DNA from: Apostichopus japonicus
Taxonomy: Eukaryota; Echinodermata; Holothuroidea; Aspidochirotida; Stichopodidae
Assembly: GCF_037975245.1 (NCBI RefSeq)
Contig: NC_092566.1
Coordinates: 2,606,001-2,670,000, forward strand
Length of the DNA stretch: 64,000 nt
Reading direction: 5' to 3'
Shown here: positions 26,275 to 39,474 of the stretch, piece by piece
How the letters are laid out: every line of letters starts with the position of its first letter
Position numbering within the stretch: the first letter of the stretch is position 1
Position numbers and translations under genes: made by a program
Notes under the pieces: model-generated
Database searches by the model: none
Told to the model about the DNA's origin: nothing
Seen by the model: only the letters and a program-made list of their open reading frames with translations

Positions 26275-28305
26275 AATAAAAACACGAGTGCAACGGAATT
26301 CTGCTTTAATACCTTAGCTTCAAGGATGTATTACTTGAGGTTCTCGACCCGAACACTACTACTTCACGCAACTTTTCACAGTCAGACTGTGTTGCGGCAA
26401 ATGTACCACTGATCATCTACTGGAGAGAAAATCTAGGGCATGCATGCATCTTAGCATGGTCAGTTACAATCTTAATTTTGGGTTGGTTTGGTCAAAAAAT
26501 TTGACCAGGCACAGCTGGTTGCATTTAATTACAATATTTGCATTTCTGCACTTGTAAGAGTCCATGAAATAACTTTTAACACAACAGTCATGCATGAGCT
26601 CCAAAAAGAAATTAGTCTCATCCCGTGTGGAGTTCTAGCTGTACGTTATCCTCAGTAACTATGATAATAAAAGCTTCAGCCCCAAATATATTCAAGGTAT
26701 GAATTGGGCACAAGTTCTAGGGAGATGTGTTGAAAATTACCTTCAAGAGGCTCGTGTTGACATTAATTTCACAATTTTTTATGTTATAATGTATGTTTTA
26801 CCGATGGCCTGATAAATTGTTCTGCAAACTAGGTAAATCGGTCGCCTCCAGCATTGTATGTTACTGATTAAAAGTTTTCTAAATTTATTTCCCTGCCATC
26901 TTTAGCTTCAATACATGTTTGAAGCAAAACTTTCACTCTCTTTTTTGTTTTAGGTTTAATGACATCATTTTAATACACACTGACCTTTTTATGTATGTTT
27001 GAATATTCAAACAAGAAATCCCATAGCAACAAGTAGCATTGGCTTACTGCAAGAGTATTGCCACTTCAAAATCCCCTCTAGGAATTTAACAGCAGCTTCG
27101 ACTACAAGAACGGGTTTTTTTTTTTTACTCTTTTTACATTGGTCACCTAAACTAATATTCACGTAAATGCAGCTTGGCAGTCTTTCTCTTTTTTACTTCA
27201 ATTCCATCTCGTATCAGAGTTCCCGCCATCCATGCATCTGAGTCCCAAAGCAGCGCATCTCAACGTCCGAATGCATCCGTTGTCCTACCGAGGAGGAATG
27301 GCCTATCAGAGTTCAGACAGGTACTTTAGAGTCATTCGAATTCTGTCTACTTGACGACAGCCCACTTCATTGACACTTACACGGTAATGGGCTGCTCCTA
27401 GAGCTCGACATAACTCTTTCTCCGAGGATAAAATCCAGACAACGGACACAACACCTTCTGCTCTGATTCTCCTGTTAAGCAAAGCCTATTCAAATTGCTC
27501 CATTCTTACAGTTAAAAGTCAGTCGAACGAGTCAGAGCTACTTTATGCAAAGTTCTTCAAAAAGTCAGTTCTTCGGTCTCCACTGAGAACTCGAGGGAGT
27601 TGTAAATTGGGCGTATGAAAATTACAGGGCTATGATTATTATATACTTAATGTACCATACATCTACCAAGACAGGGGATAGCAACCTCAAAAATTGTTAA
27701 ATGGATCTCAATTTCTGGGGCGAATAAAAGCCCTAACATTTAAATTATGAAAGAAGAAGTTACTTTAATATTTGCACAATGTAAACATTTACTTTATAAA
27801 TCTTTCCTACCCCCCACTCCACCACCAAAGAAAGGTAGCTCAGAAACACACCACTCTCCCCCCCCCCCCCCTCACTCCAAATGCAAACTTGTGCTAAACA
27901 TTTTGTTTTTCTGCTGTAGTATAAACACAGTTCCTTCCAAGGGTGATCTTTATAGAATTTTTTTCCTTTTACCTGTCTACCATTCAAGTTTATAAATGTG
28001 TAAGCCCAGACCATTTTGTCACATCAATGCTTAAATCAAATGCCAAAACCCGATGAAAAGTCTTCAACATTTTAAATGAAGGGTCAGGATACATTAAATT
28101 TTTACGTCACTCTGGCCTAATTACTATGTGTTTGTTTATTTCTTCCATTGTATTACGTGTGTGTGCTTTCACTTAGGATAACTTGAGGAACAAAATTAAT
28201 ATATCAATATATTTTAGATTGTTAAAAACACTGCTGCATCAGTTAAGATTCTAATGATACAATATACCATTTTGAATTTTGGAGAAATGTCACTTCACTT
28301 CTTAA

Positions 28306-28861
28306 AGCAGCATTTTGCGTCCTTCTCATATGATTTTCTCAACCTCACCGGTTCCACGATGCCATAACGACATATACATAACTAGCTTTCTCTCAAATCT
28401 TACTTCTAATGGTGCATAAAAGTCGAATAATTTACAACTTTCAACACTGTTTTTCTCTCGAAAGATATTTTATGTTACAAGCGCAATAAACCCTCTCCCC
28501 TATGTTTAAACTCTGAACGTCACTGATATAACACCATGGTTTATTTGTATACATTGTCTATGGCAGTGTATAGACTAACGTTACTTTTTGAATCTATGTT
28601 TTGCAACGGCTCATAACTAAACATGTGACCTATTCACTGATTGGTTTTATTCAAACTAGTGGGGTTTGGGGGAACTGTAGGAAATTTGTTGGAAGACATT
28701 TTATCCATTATCTGTAGAAGTCCTTAATTACTCACCAATTAATGCTGTTGGCAGGGGAAAAAACTTGGCTAATATCTTAGTTTGCTGTTTTGTGATTGAC
28801 ATAAATGTAAACAACTCGATGAACATGTCAAAAAGGTAGAAAACGCCAACCAAACACTGCT
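28306..28861. mobile_element. TTAA-flanked MITE candidate (556 bp)
   Basis: TTAA (28302-28305) precedes AGCAGCATTT, and AAACACTGCT precedes TTAA (28862-28865). The ends are imperfect inverted repeats (8 of 10 bases), and the flanking TTAA is the target duplication of piggyBac and Kolobok-type elements. There is no coding capacity inside. The short TIR makes a chance match possible. Confidence 0.5.
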
Positions 28862-30237
28862 TTAAGATCTGAGACACATCAATTAAGAGTGACTGGACTA
28901 CTTAGTCTAAACACACTGGTAAAAGTGACTGGACTATTTAGTGTAACACACACACATATTACTTGGTTTATAGTTCCTCAGATGCAACACAAAAACTCAA
29001 CATGAAACAAGATATTTATGGCCTGAACGTGTTCATAATGCATTACAAATTTGTCTAGAATGAACAGTGTGGAATGTCATTAAAGGGTGCATAGTTTTGA
29101 TATGAAGTTCAAACAACTCATTTTGGTTGAGTTATTAGAATTTAGAAAGCAAGGCATTTTACAGTCAATTCAGGAATGCAACTACGGAGTATCATACATC
29201 CTCAATGTTTACACTGAATATATTGAAAACTAGAATAGCTATACAAACATTACCAGCACTCATATTTTTCTCTCTCTCTCTCTCTTTTTTTTCCATCTTC
29301 TTTCGACTTTAAACAAATGGGAGTTCCAACTTTTTATTGGCAAAATATGGCCCAGGGTTTAACCTTGAAAATTTTTTAAAATTGCTCAAAAAAAGGAAGA
29401 AAATAGGATTTTCAAAGCTAGGCCTTTATAAGGTTAATGTGAATGCAATCAATTTCTTTCCTTTGCCCTAGTCTAGGTCGTTTGACCAACATGACTCTGT
29501 CCATAAAATGTCTTCTGAAAACTATAACCAGAATGAAAACATTTCATGGTTCCTTGCTGCTCTTCATTAGTTCCATTCATAGGGAAATTTCTAACAAAGC
29601 CCTAATACAACAACAGCAATTTATGCACACAAACTTTTGTTGCCAAAGTAATGCTAAGCCCTGATATCAATTGCAACACACATCAGTGTGTGAAGACTAT
29701 CTACCATTATCATCATACCAAGTTTGACGAAATTCCAACTAGTAATAGTAGCCAAGTAATTGCAATTTGGAGTATTTCACGTTTGACCCCATGACCTTAT
29801 TAATATTCATGATATGAGCACCATAATCAACAGGGTTAATCTACTCACTATGGGCCACCCACCCACCAAGTATGGTAATGATTGGTCATTCCCTTGTAGA
29901 GTTATTGTGCATACAAACTTTTCATAACGAAATATTGCTAGGCCCCCCCTCATAAATATGCATGATATCAATTGCAACACACATCAGTGTGTGGAGACTA
30001 TCTACCAATATCATCATACCAAGTTTGACGAAATTCCAATAAATACTAGCCAAGTTATTGCAACTTGGGAGTTTTTCACATTTGACCCGTGACCTCATTA
30101 ATATTTTTAAACTTTGACCTTGTATAACTTCACACACGAAGGTCACACAGGGGTCAACCTATTGACATTTATGATCAGAAGGTACCTTTAACATCTGAAA
30201 ATAGCATCGAAACTGTAAAAATCCCCAAAACATGAAA

Positions 30238-30271
30238 AGGTCACCAGAGGTCAAATTGAGGTCAAGGGTCA
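30238..30271 (+). promoter_or_regulatory. Nuclear-receptor half-site array: DR4, DR5, DR1
   Basis: AGGTCA at 30238, 30248 and 30259 followed by GGGTCA at 30266, all in the same orientation, with spacers of 4, 5 and 1 bases. These spacings are those preferred by TR/LXR (DR4), RAR (DR5) and RXR-homodimer, HNF4 or PPAR (DR1) type receptors. The same array recurs at about 30643 and 31598. Binding is not shown by sequence alone. Confidence 0.4.
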
Positions 30272-32010
30272 CCCAGATGCGGGTCGACAACTGGATTACA
30301 TTGAAGCAACTGCCAATCTTAACGGACAGTTCGTTCTCAAGTTATCACAAAAATACTAGTTTTTTATCATTAATTGACCTTTGGTGACCTCAGATCACAT
30401 GACCGTCAACTTCAAGTTTGAAAATATTCCCCTATACCATTTGCAACTTGTCCCAAAATATCAACCGTGTCACACCTTGGAACTGGGAGTTATTGCATTA
30501 AATGTCTGAAAATTAACTTTGACCTCGTATAACTCCGCACACGAAGGTCAAACGGGGATCAATCTATTGACATTTATGATCAGAAGGTACCTTTGACATC
30601 TGAAAATAGCATCGAAACTGTAAAAATCCCCAAAACATGAAAAGGTCACCAGAGGTCAAATTGAGGTCAAGGGTCACCCAGATGCGGGTCGACAATTGGA
30701 TTACATTGAAGCAACTCCCAACCCTAACAGACAATTCGTTCTCAAGTTATCGCAAAAATACTAGTTTTTTATCATTAATTGACCTTTGGTGACCTCGGAT
30801 CACATGACCGTTAAGTTTGAAAATATTTCCCTATGCCATTTGCAACTTGTCCCAAAATATCAACCATGTCACACCTTGGAACTGGGAGTTATTGCACTAA
30901 ATGTCTGAAAATTAACTTTGATCTCATATAACTTCACACACAAAGGTCACCTGGGGTCAACCTATTGACATTTTTGATTGGTGAGATGTGAATATAGCAT
31001 CAAAACTGTAAAAATACAAACATTTTTTTCTTTGCCCATTTTCTCACCCAAAATACTAGTTTTTTAACATTAATTGACCTTTGATGACCTCGGATCACAT
31101 GACCATTAACTTTGAAAATATTCCTCTATACCATTTGCAACTTGTCCCAAAATATCAACCTTGTCACACCTTGGCACTGGGAGTTATTGCATTAAATGTC
31201 TGAAAATTAACTTTGACCTTGTATAACTTTACACACAAAGGTCACCCAGATGTCAACCCATTGACATTTTTGATCGGAAGGTACCTTTGATATCCAAATC
31301 TAGCATCAAAAACAAACATTTTTTTTTTTCGCCCGTTTTCTCCCAAACTAAGCACATTTTTTCTAATGTGACCTTTGACCTTTTGACCTTGGTTTCAAAT
31401 GTAGTTTAATCTCCTGATTCCAAAAAAACAAAACGACAAGTCTGTACAACCATCCTAACTCCTACCGAAAACTTTGACCCCATATAAGTTCGCACACAAA
31501 GGTCACACGGGGGTCAACCTATCGATATTTATGATCGGAACGTACCTTTGACATCTGAAAATAGCATCGAAACTGTAAAAATCCCCAAAACACGAAAAGG
31601 TCACCAGAGGTCAAATTGAGGTCAAGGGTCACCCAGATGCAGGTCGACAATTAGATTGCATTGAAGCGACTCCCAACCCTAACAGACAATTCGTTCTCAA
31701 GTTATCGCAAAAATACTTGCTTTTTAACATTAATTGACCTTTGGTGACCTCAGATCACATGACCGTTAAGTTTCAAAATGTTCCCCTAACCAGTTCACAA
31801 CTTGTCCCAAAATATCAACCTTGTCGCACATTGGCACTGGGAGTTATTGCAGTTTTAGTATTTGGGGTTTTTGGACCATAACTGATCTTTGGTGACCTTT
31901 GTGGGCACCAAAAACAATAGGGTTCATCTACTCACTATGGGCCACCCACCCACCAAGTTTGATCGTGATCAGTCAATCCCTTGTTGAGTTATCGTGCATA
32001 CAAGCTAAGG

Positions 32011-32049
32011 CGTCACACACACACACACACACATACACACACACACACG
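32011..32049. repeat. CA microsatellite
   Basis: Run of CA with one T interruption, near the right end of the large repeat block; part of the repeat family's terminal structure. Confidence 0.9.
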
Positions 32050-32813
32050 CCAACCTGAATACATAGGTTCCTTTGCTTTTAGCAGGAACCAAAAACATAT
32101 CTGGTGGCTGAAATTGATTGCATAATAAAAATGCTGGAAAATTTGACTGCATCTTTCTACGGTGAAAACAACATCCTCATAGCTTTTTTTTGTATGGTGA
32201 AGATTTGAAATTGTATTTTATGAATGAATTTGGCAACAGCAGAGTGTGAATGTCATCGTCATGGCAATTCAGCTGAAAACAGATTTTGTTTTCTTTTTTC
32301 CTTCTTTCTTCTTCTTTATAATTTATTTAACTCAGTTATAGACACAGGAGAATAATGTTCCTACAAAAATTTGCAGTTTGATTAAATTTGTGAATAAAAA
32401 GAACCTTGACAGCTGAGTAAACTTTCCCAATGACTCTATATCTCAAGGAGTTAAATTGACAGAAGGATTAGAATAGGAAAGAAACGCTTTTTAACAAGGT
32501 TTGTCCGGTTATAACGTCACAGAATAGGTTACATTCAACCAACCATATCTTGAGTATAGGATCAAGTTATTTGAGATGAGCGTTTTAACTTACAAAATGT
32601 GGAATATTTCTTTCATATATAAATTATGTGTCACATTGGCTGCCACCTGAATATCCCTTTAAATTGCAAAGACAGTGGATGAAACTGTCTTTTTTCTTCA
32701 AGGACATTTTAAGGACATCTGCATCCCCCTGGCAAAATCAGTAATGTCTTTGACATGGAAGGCTGATTTTCAAATGACAGGTGAAAGTTATTAATTACCT
32801 CTTAATTTACTAA

Positions 32814-32827
32814 GTTTCCATGGTAAC
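32814..32827. promoter_or_regulatory. RFX-type X-box candidate
   Basis: GTTTCCATGGTAAC is a complete match to the palindromic X-box consensus GTTNCCATGGNAAC. It sits in a less repetitive stretch (about 32640-32960) with an AT-rich TTAATTACCTCTTAATTTA homeobox-like cluster just upstream. Confidence 0.4.
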
Positions 32828-34818
32828 CTCATACCATCCTCTTCCAAGGGAGAAATGAGTGCGATACAAGAGCGTAACCTTTTCAGCTAAAGAAATATTC
32901 CGCCTCTGAATAATCTGACGGCAGCTAAACACCTTGCTCCAAATTTCCTTCATAGAACCAGACTTTCTCTCAGAGATAATTCCTCACAATCCTTAACGTT
33001 TGTCTGTTTGCCAAGTCTTAGAACAGACTTAAATTGTAGTACTAGTACATGCCCACAGTTGATGCACAGCAGAGGTGGCAAACTATTGCTACTCTGTGTA
33101 GGTTTTTTTTCTTCTGTTTTAGAGACTATATCAGGGAGTTTCACTTATCATAGAGTCACCTAAGTTGATAGTGGCAATCTTATTGATTTTACGGTTACAA
33201 AGGGTATGAATTATTCATACACATCTTCACCACACTGCAGGAAGCCCATAACTAACATGCTCCATTAAAGGTATCAAGCCCAGATGGAACTTCCCAATCA
33301 GATTGGAATTAACAGAGCTGCATACTACATCTAAATGAAGGAGGAGGAGGAGGAGGGGGGGGGGGGAGGGTTCACAACCTTTTCTTAGTAACATAAAAAG
33401 CAAGACACAATGCTTGCAAGAGGACATCTTCTCCCCCAACTGCCTTGAAAGCTGACATTAACGTTGTCAACAAGAGAGATAGAAAGCATGATGAAACAAC
33501 ACTGTATGCATGAATTTGGAAAAGTCTACTGCACTTGTACTACCAAGATTTGAGTGGTGAATCCTAAGTCGAAATGTAAAAAAAAGCAACCCAACATACT
33601 CATAGATCAGTGATGTTGCCAGACATTTGGAAGTAGGAGGGAAGGGGGGGGGTACAGGCAAATTAGAGGGAGCACAGAATGCGGGAAATACAAGCTGGCG
33701 CCAGAGCCGTCAGTGCAGAGTGTGAAGTCATGTTGGCGTGGGGGTCCAAGGGCCCCTGTTTGGGAGGGGAGATCAAGGGTCAAAGCCTCCTGAAGTGTTG
33801 CAGCAGTTTCATCGTTTGCAGAAAGTTACATTGGCTTCAAATCAGCGGAATTTTGGAGGTATGATTTAAGTAAATTAGTCTTAGTCCAAAAGAAATCAAA
33901 TAGTTGTGCATCTCATTGCACTGGCATTGTGGCGGTGGGGTGTGTGGCAATTGTTCACCCCTTGGTGACTGTCAAGTGACAGGTTAGTAACATGTCCTAC
34001 TTATATACGATATTGCAATATCTGAAGTAATCAATAAAGTAAAAATCTTGCTATCTTTCTAGAAAGTACCAAAGAAGCCAATAACTATTCATTGTTCGTT
34101 CGTTGAGTACCTGATCCCGCAATCCTTTGCCAACCTTCAAATATGAAAACATTGATTTCTATCTCTTCTCCAAAATGTCATATTTGTTATAAGAAATTGA
34201 TTGAAAAACGGCCAAAATTTGCCAAGTCAACAGGGGGAAAAAAACAGGAAAATCTTAAAATGTTTTGTGCAATACTTCTCATTGTTTCAAAAATGCATTT
34301 CAGTTTATTTTTATTTGGCATTGCAGGTGCAGTAAACATACTGTATGTAGTTCAGTTTGCAGGCTTGAATTTAATCAAACAGTCCAGACCCCCAAACATC
34401 ACTGAGTCATGGCAAAACTTGCCAGTACTGAACAATATAAAAACTTTACTGCATTATTAGGTTATCGTAGGTTGCCTACTGGCCTTCTGAATTAATGTCC
34501 CAACATGGAACTTTATTCTACATAATTGCAAGATTGCAAGGCTTCACACTTTGTGTGCATGCCATTAGCGTTGCTTGGAAGCATATATACAATATTCTAG
34601 TAAAGATTGCCACACAAAACTTGAAAGAAATAAAACCAGTCCCAGAACCAAGTGCAGACGAGAACATATAAAAACCTTTTGCTCCCATCTGCAAGTTTCA
34701 TAAATATTTTTTGATCGGATGTTAATGTGAGAGAAGATGAAGAATGCCACATCAATTCCTTAAATTAAAGAAAAACAATTGAAAAAGATTGGAACCCATC
34801 CATTTAACTGCGACTTAC

Positions 34819-34896
34819 CCCGCATCCTGGGCTTCGTGTGCTCGGATTATTGACAAAAGGTTGTTTTGCTGGAGGAAGTCGCAACAGGCAGCGTAA
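34819..34896 (-). CDS. PPP3C: Calcineurin A, internal exon 4 of 7 in window
   Basis: This 78-nt exon is hidden among other frames because it is short. It completes Ser261 and reads [20 protein letters not shown] followed by EAQDAG, about residues 262-287. His281 in RAHEAQ is the third conserved metal-binding histidine of the PPP fold. The acceptor is tttgtttcag and the donor gtaagt; it enters in phase 2 and leaves with two bases of Gly287. The stretch YAACCDF replaces the common YPAVCEF, so two Cys residues sit side by side, which is unusual but lies away from the metal centre in sequence. The next exon downstream is 19.5 kb away, the largest intron in the window. Confidence 0.96.
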
Positions 34897-37800
34897 CTGA
34901 AACAAAACAAGGATGAGAAATGAACCAACGAGGACGATACTGCCACGGAGAGGGGAGAGACGCCTGCTGTATTGAGAGGGAGAGGCTTTCACTCCTAAAT
35001 ATGACATAAAAAAGTACAAAAATCCCACAATAAAAAGGGAGCCAATATGTTGTCTATTGAAGATGAACATTCTTTTCAGTTAGTGGCTAAATGTTATCAA
35101 CCCATCTTATACTTACCAGAGCAAGCCACTGGCAGAGTGTTTGATTGCAAGAATCTAGCCATGCTTAGGTGAAAAAAGTGTTCGCCTTATTGCGATCCTT
35201 GAACACAAACACAACAGGCTTCTTGTTCTTAAAGGAGAGGGGAAGGGAGGGTCATGATGATGGAGAAGGGGGGGTGAGAAAGGGGAGTGAGAAGTTTTAC
35301 ATAACAATTAATGAGGGTCAGCTCTGTTGCACATTAGGATTTACTTGTATTACAAGGTGTTTAAATCTATCAATGTTTCAATGATGTCCAAGGATTCACA
35401 TACCAAGTTATAATTAGCATACTTCCCAGGATACTGATTCTTAGAGGGTTAATTGACCTCAAGGGACACTTTCACCAAGGACAAAACTGGAATGCCTTCC
35501 TTTCATTACAGGAAATTGTCCTACTAAATGGAGGGTTCACCACCACCTAGCTTTAATATCTTTGTATCCATATGGCAGACAGAAAGATAGATGCATTGCC
35601 AGGAAAATAACACACCACATCTGACCAGTCATTCTGTAACAAAGCAAGACTTGTTTCAAATCTAACTTAGAACTACAAAATCCAAGCATCGCTCTTGAGG
35701 CACACACTTGGCCTTTGGTAATGTCTAGTGATGCACAATGGCTGGCCGTATGTTACCTGCTTTGAGTACTTGCCTGCTCTCAGGCACAAAGCACAACCCG
35801 AATACAACCAATATAGCAACCCGAATATGACTAAATATATGACCCCAAAACAGCCAAATGTGTCGAACTGATATGACCCTCAAAAACACCAAATAAACAC
35901 TCATAATATTCTGTAGTTAAAATACACTTGAAAGTTGGCTGGTATAGAAATACTTAGATCTCTCTCTACATTCAGCCCTTGTAATATTATACCAGTCAAC
36001 AAGCTGTAAGGCTCTATTGAACACCATCCAGGGTATGAATAGGTCTGTTTACAATATGTCTGGATGTTTGTTTGTCTTTAGTCTCTACCTCCCTGGATGT
36101 GGAAAATCTATGACTGAGCCTACTTTCAAAAATGAAACGGGCCTGGCCCGAGGTTATTGTCACCTAGAAAAAATACCTTCTAAACATGTTTTTTGTTATA
36201 ATTTTTTTTTAAAGTAATCAAGTCAACCCTTATTACTTAAATAAAGTGCAAATTTACGACAGCAGGAAAGAACATGCCAAACAAGCAGGTCTGTCTATTT
36301 ACTCTGACACCCAAATGGCTGCTTAGCATTTCTATGATCAAACAAACCTTAATTCATCTGTATCTAATTCAAAACAGACCTTTGTGTTCAAAGTTTTGCT
36401 TGATGAGTTACTGGCCTGCTCGAAGCAACAGCATCGCTGAAAAAACTTGCTAGTCGATATATATAATATATATATATATTTTCAAAGTTACCACAGCGAC
36501 GATCTATCATGCAGCAGCTATGCATCCAAGTCTCCAACAAGGAATAATTGCATAAAAATTCACATTTTGTATGACAGTTCTTTTCAGATTTATAAAAGTG
36601 TTGTCTGTCAGACAAATTACCCAAAAATACTCAGTGTTTGTGTACAAAGATTTACAATACGGCTCTTTATATTGTTTACAGAAATTTGACCATTTCTGAA
36701 ATCATTTTCATGTCAATCTGACCCTTTACTCCATATATCAATGTGTATTTCACATGAATATATTAAACAAAACATCAATGTTGTAAATGTTCCCCACACT
36801 TTTCCACTCCAATCCTTTCTTTGCAATTTTATTAAAAATTAAACAAATTAAAAACCAGCATTCAACATCTACAGTGAAACTCCTCAAGATTTGTATCATT
36901 AACACTGACGACCATCTATGAGCTGATAACGTGGGCTCGTTTTTCTCTCCCTTAATTACAGTCTCCTTGTTTTCTCCTTTTGATCTGTTCCATGCAATTC
37001 CAATTTTTTTGATTTCTCACAAGGCCTGCTGCCATTGCTTATTCATCAATATCCATTTAACATTACTGCTCAGCATAAGTCACATCTCACACAAACACAC
37101 ACACACTAAAGCGGGCAGCCATCAAGCATCACGCCTCTCTCCTCTTTTTTTTGTCCTTCCTCTTCGTGATTTCTCTCTGTATCTCTCACTCTGCCGTTAA
37201 CCAGACTAGGCAAAACCTATAACTTTTTACTAGTATTTTCAGGGCAGAATAAGCTGCTTTCATGCATAATTCAGACACCCCAATATAAGGCCTTATGGCT
37301 TCTTCATCAATGGAGGCCAATTGTGGGAAGCAATGGTGACAAAAAAAATGAATTTTTTAACAGTTCTGCAATTGCCTTTTCTCCCTTGTGGCAGGGGGGG
37401 GGGAGGAGGAGTAAATGTATACATTTGAAGCTTTACTTCTCTTCGGCAGAGTTATTTATGTCCAAAAAAGGACAAGCAAGTAGCCAGTATTCATTAACGG
37501 CAGGAAAATACCGCTGATCTTTTCTCAAACACCAGTGAACGAAACTACAGCTGTGTCATAGGAATTAAAGGTGGGCAATATGACGAAGCACTCTTAATAG
37601 TTCGACATAATAGTCTTCCTTTGCGTGGCCTCTTCAACATTTAGATTAGCTTCTATTATGCATACCTAAATCAGAAAAATGTTTATCATATGCACCTTAC
37701 AAAAAAATTAAACTTCCCGAGAGGTATACTACTGTGACATACCCGTAGTCATATCATAACGACCTGCCAAATGCTAGGTAAGCTAAAATGCAATAAATTT

Positions 37801-39034
37801 TCACGACAATTGTCCCCGGTTTTCATTATTAGGGGGCAGTTACGAAGGGAAAAGTTTACCATCGGCACACGTCTGGCTGGCTATCAGATCATAGTAAAAA
37901 TATTTAGCATATATCTTACAAGCTTCCTACTCCTACGAGAGAGCTACTTCTCATGATGTTCAATAAACTCACTAAATTTATCTTCAAGATTAGAATTATA
38001 TCTATCTTTTTGCCTTTGCCTTCTGAATGAACCTTTTCTGCCTTTTGGATTCTCACAAACAAATTTTGTGTAATGTACGTGTGTGTTCCATACTATGTTT
38101 GGAACTGTAAGCTGTGCACTTTCCTGAAATTATATTCAATGTTCTGTTACTTATCATTTCCATCATCATTTTTCTTTGCTTATCAATTCTTCTAAGCTTC
38201 CCTACAAACTGCAATTCTTGCAAGGTTGAAAATACATCCATTTGAAGTATATATATAGATACTACTCCTTTAAGGGAAGGGGGGGGAAAATTCTCTATTT
38301 AATTCTGTTGGCTTAAATTTGCACGTGAATATATAGATGTAAGAAAAGAAGTGCATCATTGCTTGCTCATCCACCCGGGATGATGACAACCATAAATAAT
38401 ATGAGAGATGGAAAAAGAAAAAAAGTTTTCATCTTCACAGTATGTTATGATGAGAAGAAGATCTGTCACTTCTTATTGCAGCAACGAAGGAAGACATTTC
38501 AATTAATGTACTCAAGGAGAGGGCTTGCCTCTTCATTATAACTTGACCTAAAATACAAACTCAGAGAACATTCTTGAGATAAATTTGTGTGTATGTGTAC
38601 GTGGATGGGGTGAGGGAGAAAGGGTTCTAGCCATATATAGTTTATAGTTGACACTACCAATGATCTGCACCTTAAAAGAGTACTTAAATGAAAACTAAGA
38701 AGTGATGAGGTATAAACATTTCCAAGCTTTTACTACCAAATTAGGGTTTTTAGGCTCTCCATCTTTGCTACGAAAGTGTCAGAGGTATATATATATATAC
38801 CTATAACTGTTAAATATTTTAATTACAAAGAATAAATTACTTTTCTACAAGTATTAAACATTCATTGTGGAAACATTAACTTAACAAAGACAGCAATGTG
38901 CGTAACTCTGTGTTTATAACTTTGCGTGACAGGAGACATTACCTTGCAAGCGCATGAAGTAATTACGTACGTTGATGCAAACCACAATGGAGTCGGAGGT
39001 TATTTCACAGCAAACGTTTATCAGAGAAACTCAC
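34897..39034 (-). other. Intron between exons 3 and 4 (4.1 kb)
   Basis: Bounded by gtgagt and tttcag. It contains short TA microsatellites near 36460 and 38790 and a poly-G run near 37397. Nothing else recognisable was seen. Confidence 0.9.
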
Positions 39035-39174
39035 CTGTAAAAATATGAACAGCCTCGAACAGAGTTGTGACTGAAGTGCTCTGCATTAGCTTCATTGCCA
39101 AACTCTTCTAGTGGATCGGACCACAGTAGATCACACATAGGACCAAAGGCTGGTGGCTCCTTGAATCTATCCAA
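39035..39174 (-). CDS. PPP3C: Calcineurin A, internal exon 3 of 7 in window
   Basis: This exon encodes about residues 215-260 plus two bases of Ser261. It reads [20 protein letters not shown], then [20 protein letters not shown] and GCSYFY. It lies in the phosphatase core and includes the CDLLWSDP and [11 protein letters not shown] blocks that are highly conserved in PP2B. Arg254 of the VRG block contacts the substrate phosphate in known structures. The acceptor is a ttacag, phase 0, and the donor is gtgagt, phase 2. The insertion-prone stretch EANAEH replaces the vertebrate EKTQEH. The intron before it is about 14.5 kb and the one after it about 4.1 kb. The right edge is fixed by the acceptor; the left edge follows from the 140-nt length required by the reading phase. 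Confidence 0.96.
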
Positions 39175-39474
39175 CTGTAATTTACAGCAAAACATGAAAA
39201 AAGACTCTTGTTAATAGTACTCATATAATCCTCTAAATTGTAAAATTTATCAAATTAATTACATGTCAATAACGTATATATTATTTTACTTTCTTTTGCA
39301 ATTAATAACTAATTTGAAATTTTATTTATATTCATCTCATTCATAAAGTTCAAAAGTTTAAAACGTGATTTTTATATTTAAAAAAATATATATATGTTTC
39401 AAGTTAATTTTAACGTACAATTAACTTATTGGTATTACTTTAGCAACGCCATTTTGTGCTAAAAATTTGGTAGT

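Larger units (their letters stand above)
29655..32090. repeat. Complex repeat block of ~400-bp units rich in AGGTCA/TGACCT
   Basis: A ~302-bp duplicated stretch (GATATCAATTGCAACACACA at about 29663 and 29965) is followed by units starting CTTTGACC near 30116, 30518, 30917, 31218 and 31475. Full units (30.1, 30.5 and 31.5 kb) share TCACCAGAGGTCAAATTGAG at a step of 405 bp between the first two. Two middle units are shortened. The left and right parts both contain TACTCACTATGGGCCACCCA, so the block is framed by related ends. It finishes with a CA run (about 32011-32049) and a GGTTCC/GGAACC hairpin (32066-32090). It looks like a marine-invertebrate interspersed repeat family with internal amplification. 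Confidence 0.85.
15332..34818 (-). other. Intron between exons 4 and 5 (19.5 kb)
   Basis: The largest intron, bounded by gtaagt and cttacag. It holds several short tandem repeats (17.4, 18.4, 24.6, 25.6 kb), small inverted-repeat elements at 21224-21439 and 28306-28861, a hairpin cluster at 22707-22773, the large half-site-rich repeat block at 29655-32090, and an X-box-containing stretch near 32.7 kb. The region about 27180-27600 is less repetitive and could be conserved noncoding sequence. Confidence 0.9.
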
